Assembly (NCBI GenBank): GCA_017448975.1
Contig: JAFSKN010000054.1
Coordinates: 1-64,000, forward strand
Length of the DNA: 64,000 nt
DNA from: Clostridia bacterium
GTDB taxonomy: Bacteria; Bacillota; Clostridia; Christensenellales; Aristaeellaceae
Reading direction: 5' to 3'
A program made the position numbers and the translations under genes. The notes beneath the pieces are model-generated. The model did not search any database, was not told where the DNA came from, and saw only the letters and a program-made list of their open reading frames with translations. Below are positions 63,737 through 64,000 of the stretch, piece by piece. How positions within the stretch are numbered: position 1 is the stretch's first letter; each line of letters begins with the position of its first letter.

Positions 63737-64000
63737 TCGTTACCTTCATTAGTGACAGATTCTTCGATTTCTTCTGTTTCTGTTTGCAATGGAGGCGGCA
63801 ACTTAATTAACCGGTTAATAATGTAAACGACTTTTCTGCAATGAATTATTTCTTCAAATACCTCCTTAAACTTCTCCAAATTATCTATTTCAATATGTTT
63901 TTGCAGAGATGCCTCTTCAGCAATTGTCGGCTCAATCAATAAAGAAGCAGGTAGGGTATCGTTACAAGTTATCTGGAACAATGACAACTCATATTTATGT
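63733..64000 (-). CDS. Unknown protein, 5' end cut by the window edge
   Basis: The frame stays open to the window edge, so at least 89 codons are seen; a TTG at 63987 is a possible but unneeded start. The visible part is acidic (ETEEIEESVTNEGNE at the end) with a helix HIEIDNLEKFKEVFEEII. Position before mod matches a DUF4391-type protein found in type III systems, but the match is weak. Overlaps mod by four bases (ATGA). Confidence 0.55.
   Translation of the reverse strand, partial: HKYELSLFQITCNDTLPASLLIEPTIAEEASLQKHIEIDNLEKFKEVFEEIIHCRKVVYIINRLIKLPPPLQTETEEIEESVTNEGNE

Overview
The window looks like chromosomal DNA of a fibre-degrading Bacillota (Clostridia-type) gut or rumen bacterium. 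The signs are GC-rich coding, strong AGGAGG ribosome-binding sites, sigma-A promoters with 17-base spacers, a perfect CIRCE element before groESL, a LacI regulator, a GPH sugar symporter, a LytS/YehU-type sensor kinase, and Tn-type mobile genes (TnpV, tyrosine integrase) common in Clostridia. The species cannot be named from the sequence. No rRNA, tRNA or CRISPR array was seen.

Layout. 1-305: structured repeat and a promoter. 306-8011: a sugar isomerase-like protein, then a leftward operon for unsaturated uronate-containing oligosaccharides (heparinase II/III-like, DUF2264, GH88, one unknown) divergent from a LacI repressor. 8.1-21.9 kb: housekeeping and metabolism: NhaC antiporter, metallophosphoesterase, a Nif11-like leader peptide upstream of uxaC, a four-gene hydrolase operon, an XRE regulator, an Rpn-type nuclease, a polar amino-acid ABC transporter with an odd fused permease, and miaA. 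21.9-31.5 kb: hairpin-rich intergenic DNA, mutY, groESL, tldD/pmbA, a YbaK deacylase, and a sensor kinase with a response regulator split by an in-frame stop.

32.0-50.9 kb: an L-rhamnose locus. One eight-gene leftward operon carries GH3, GPH symporter, GH78 alpha-L-rhamnosidase, two NAD-dependent oxidoreductases, rhamnulokinase, a fucose/arabinose-isomerase-type enzyme and rhamnulose-1-phosphate aldolase. Beside it lie a 1693-residue secreted, domain-permuted GH3 protein and a divergent AraC-type regulator. Two near-identical operators with half-sites 20 bases apart sit at the two GH3 promoters, and one of them also lies inside the regulator's own promoter. I infer that secreted and cytoplasmic glycosidases release rhamnose, the symporter imports sugars, and isomerase, RhaB and RhaD convert rhamnose to DHAP and lactaldehyde under this regulator.

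50.9-57.0 kb: an integrated mobile module: ParM-like filament protein with a small partner, a repeat cluster that could be its centromere, TnpV, a MobC-like small protein, integrase, excisionase-like HTH and a divergent XRE repressor, then a second MobC-like paralogue and a second PD-(D/E)XK protein. 57.0-64.0 kb: a type III restriction-modification operon (mod, small unknown, RhuM, res), cut by the window edge at its 5' side.
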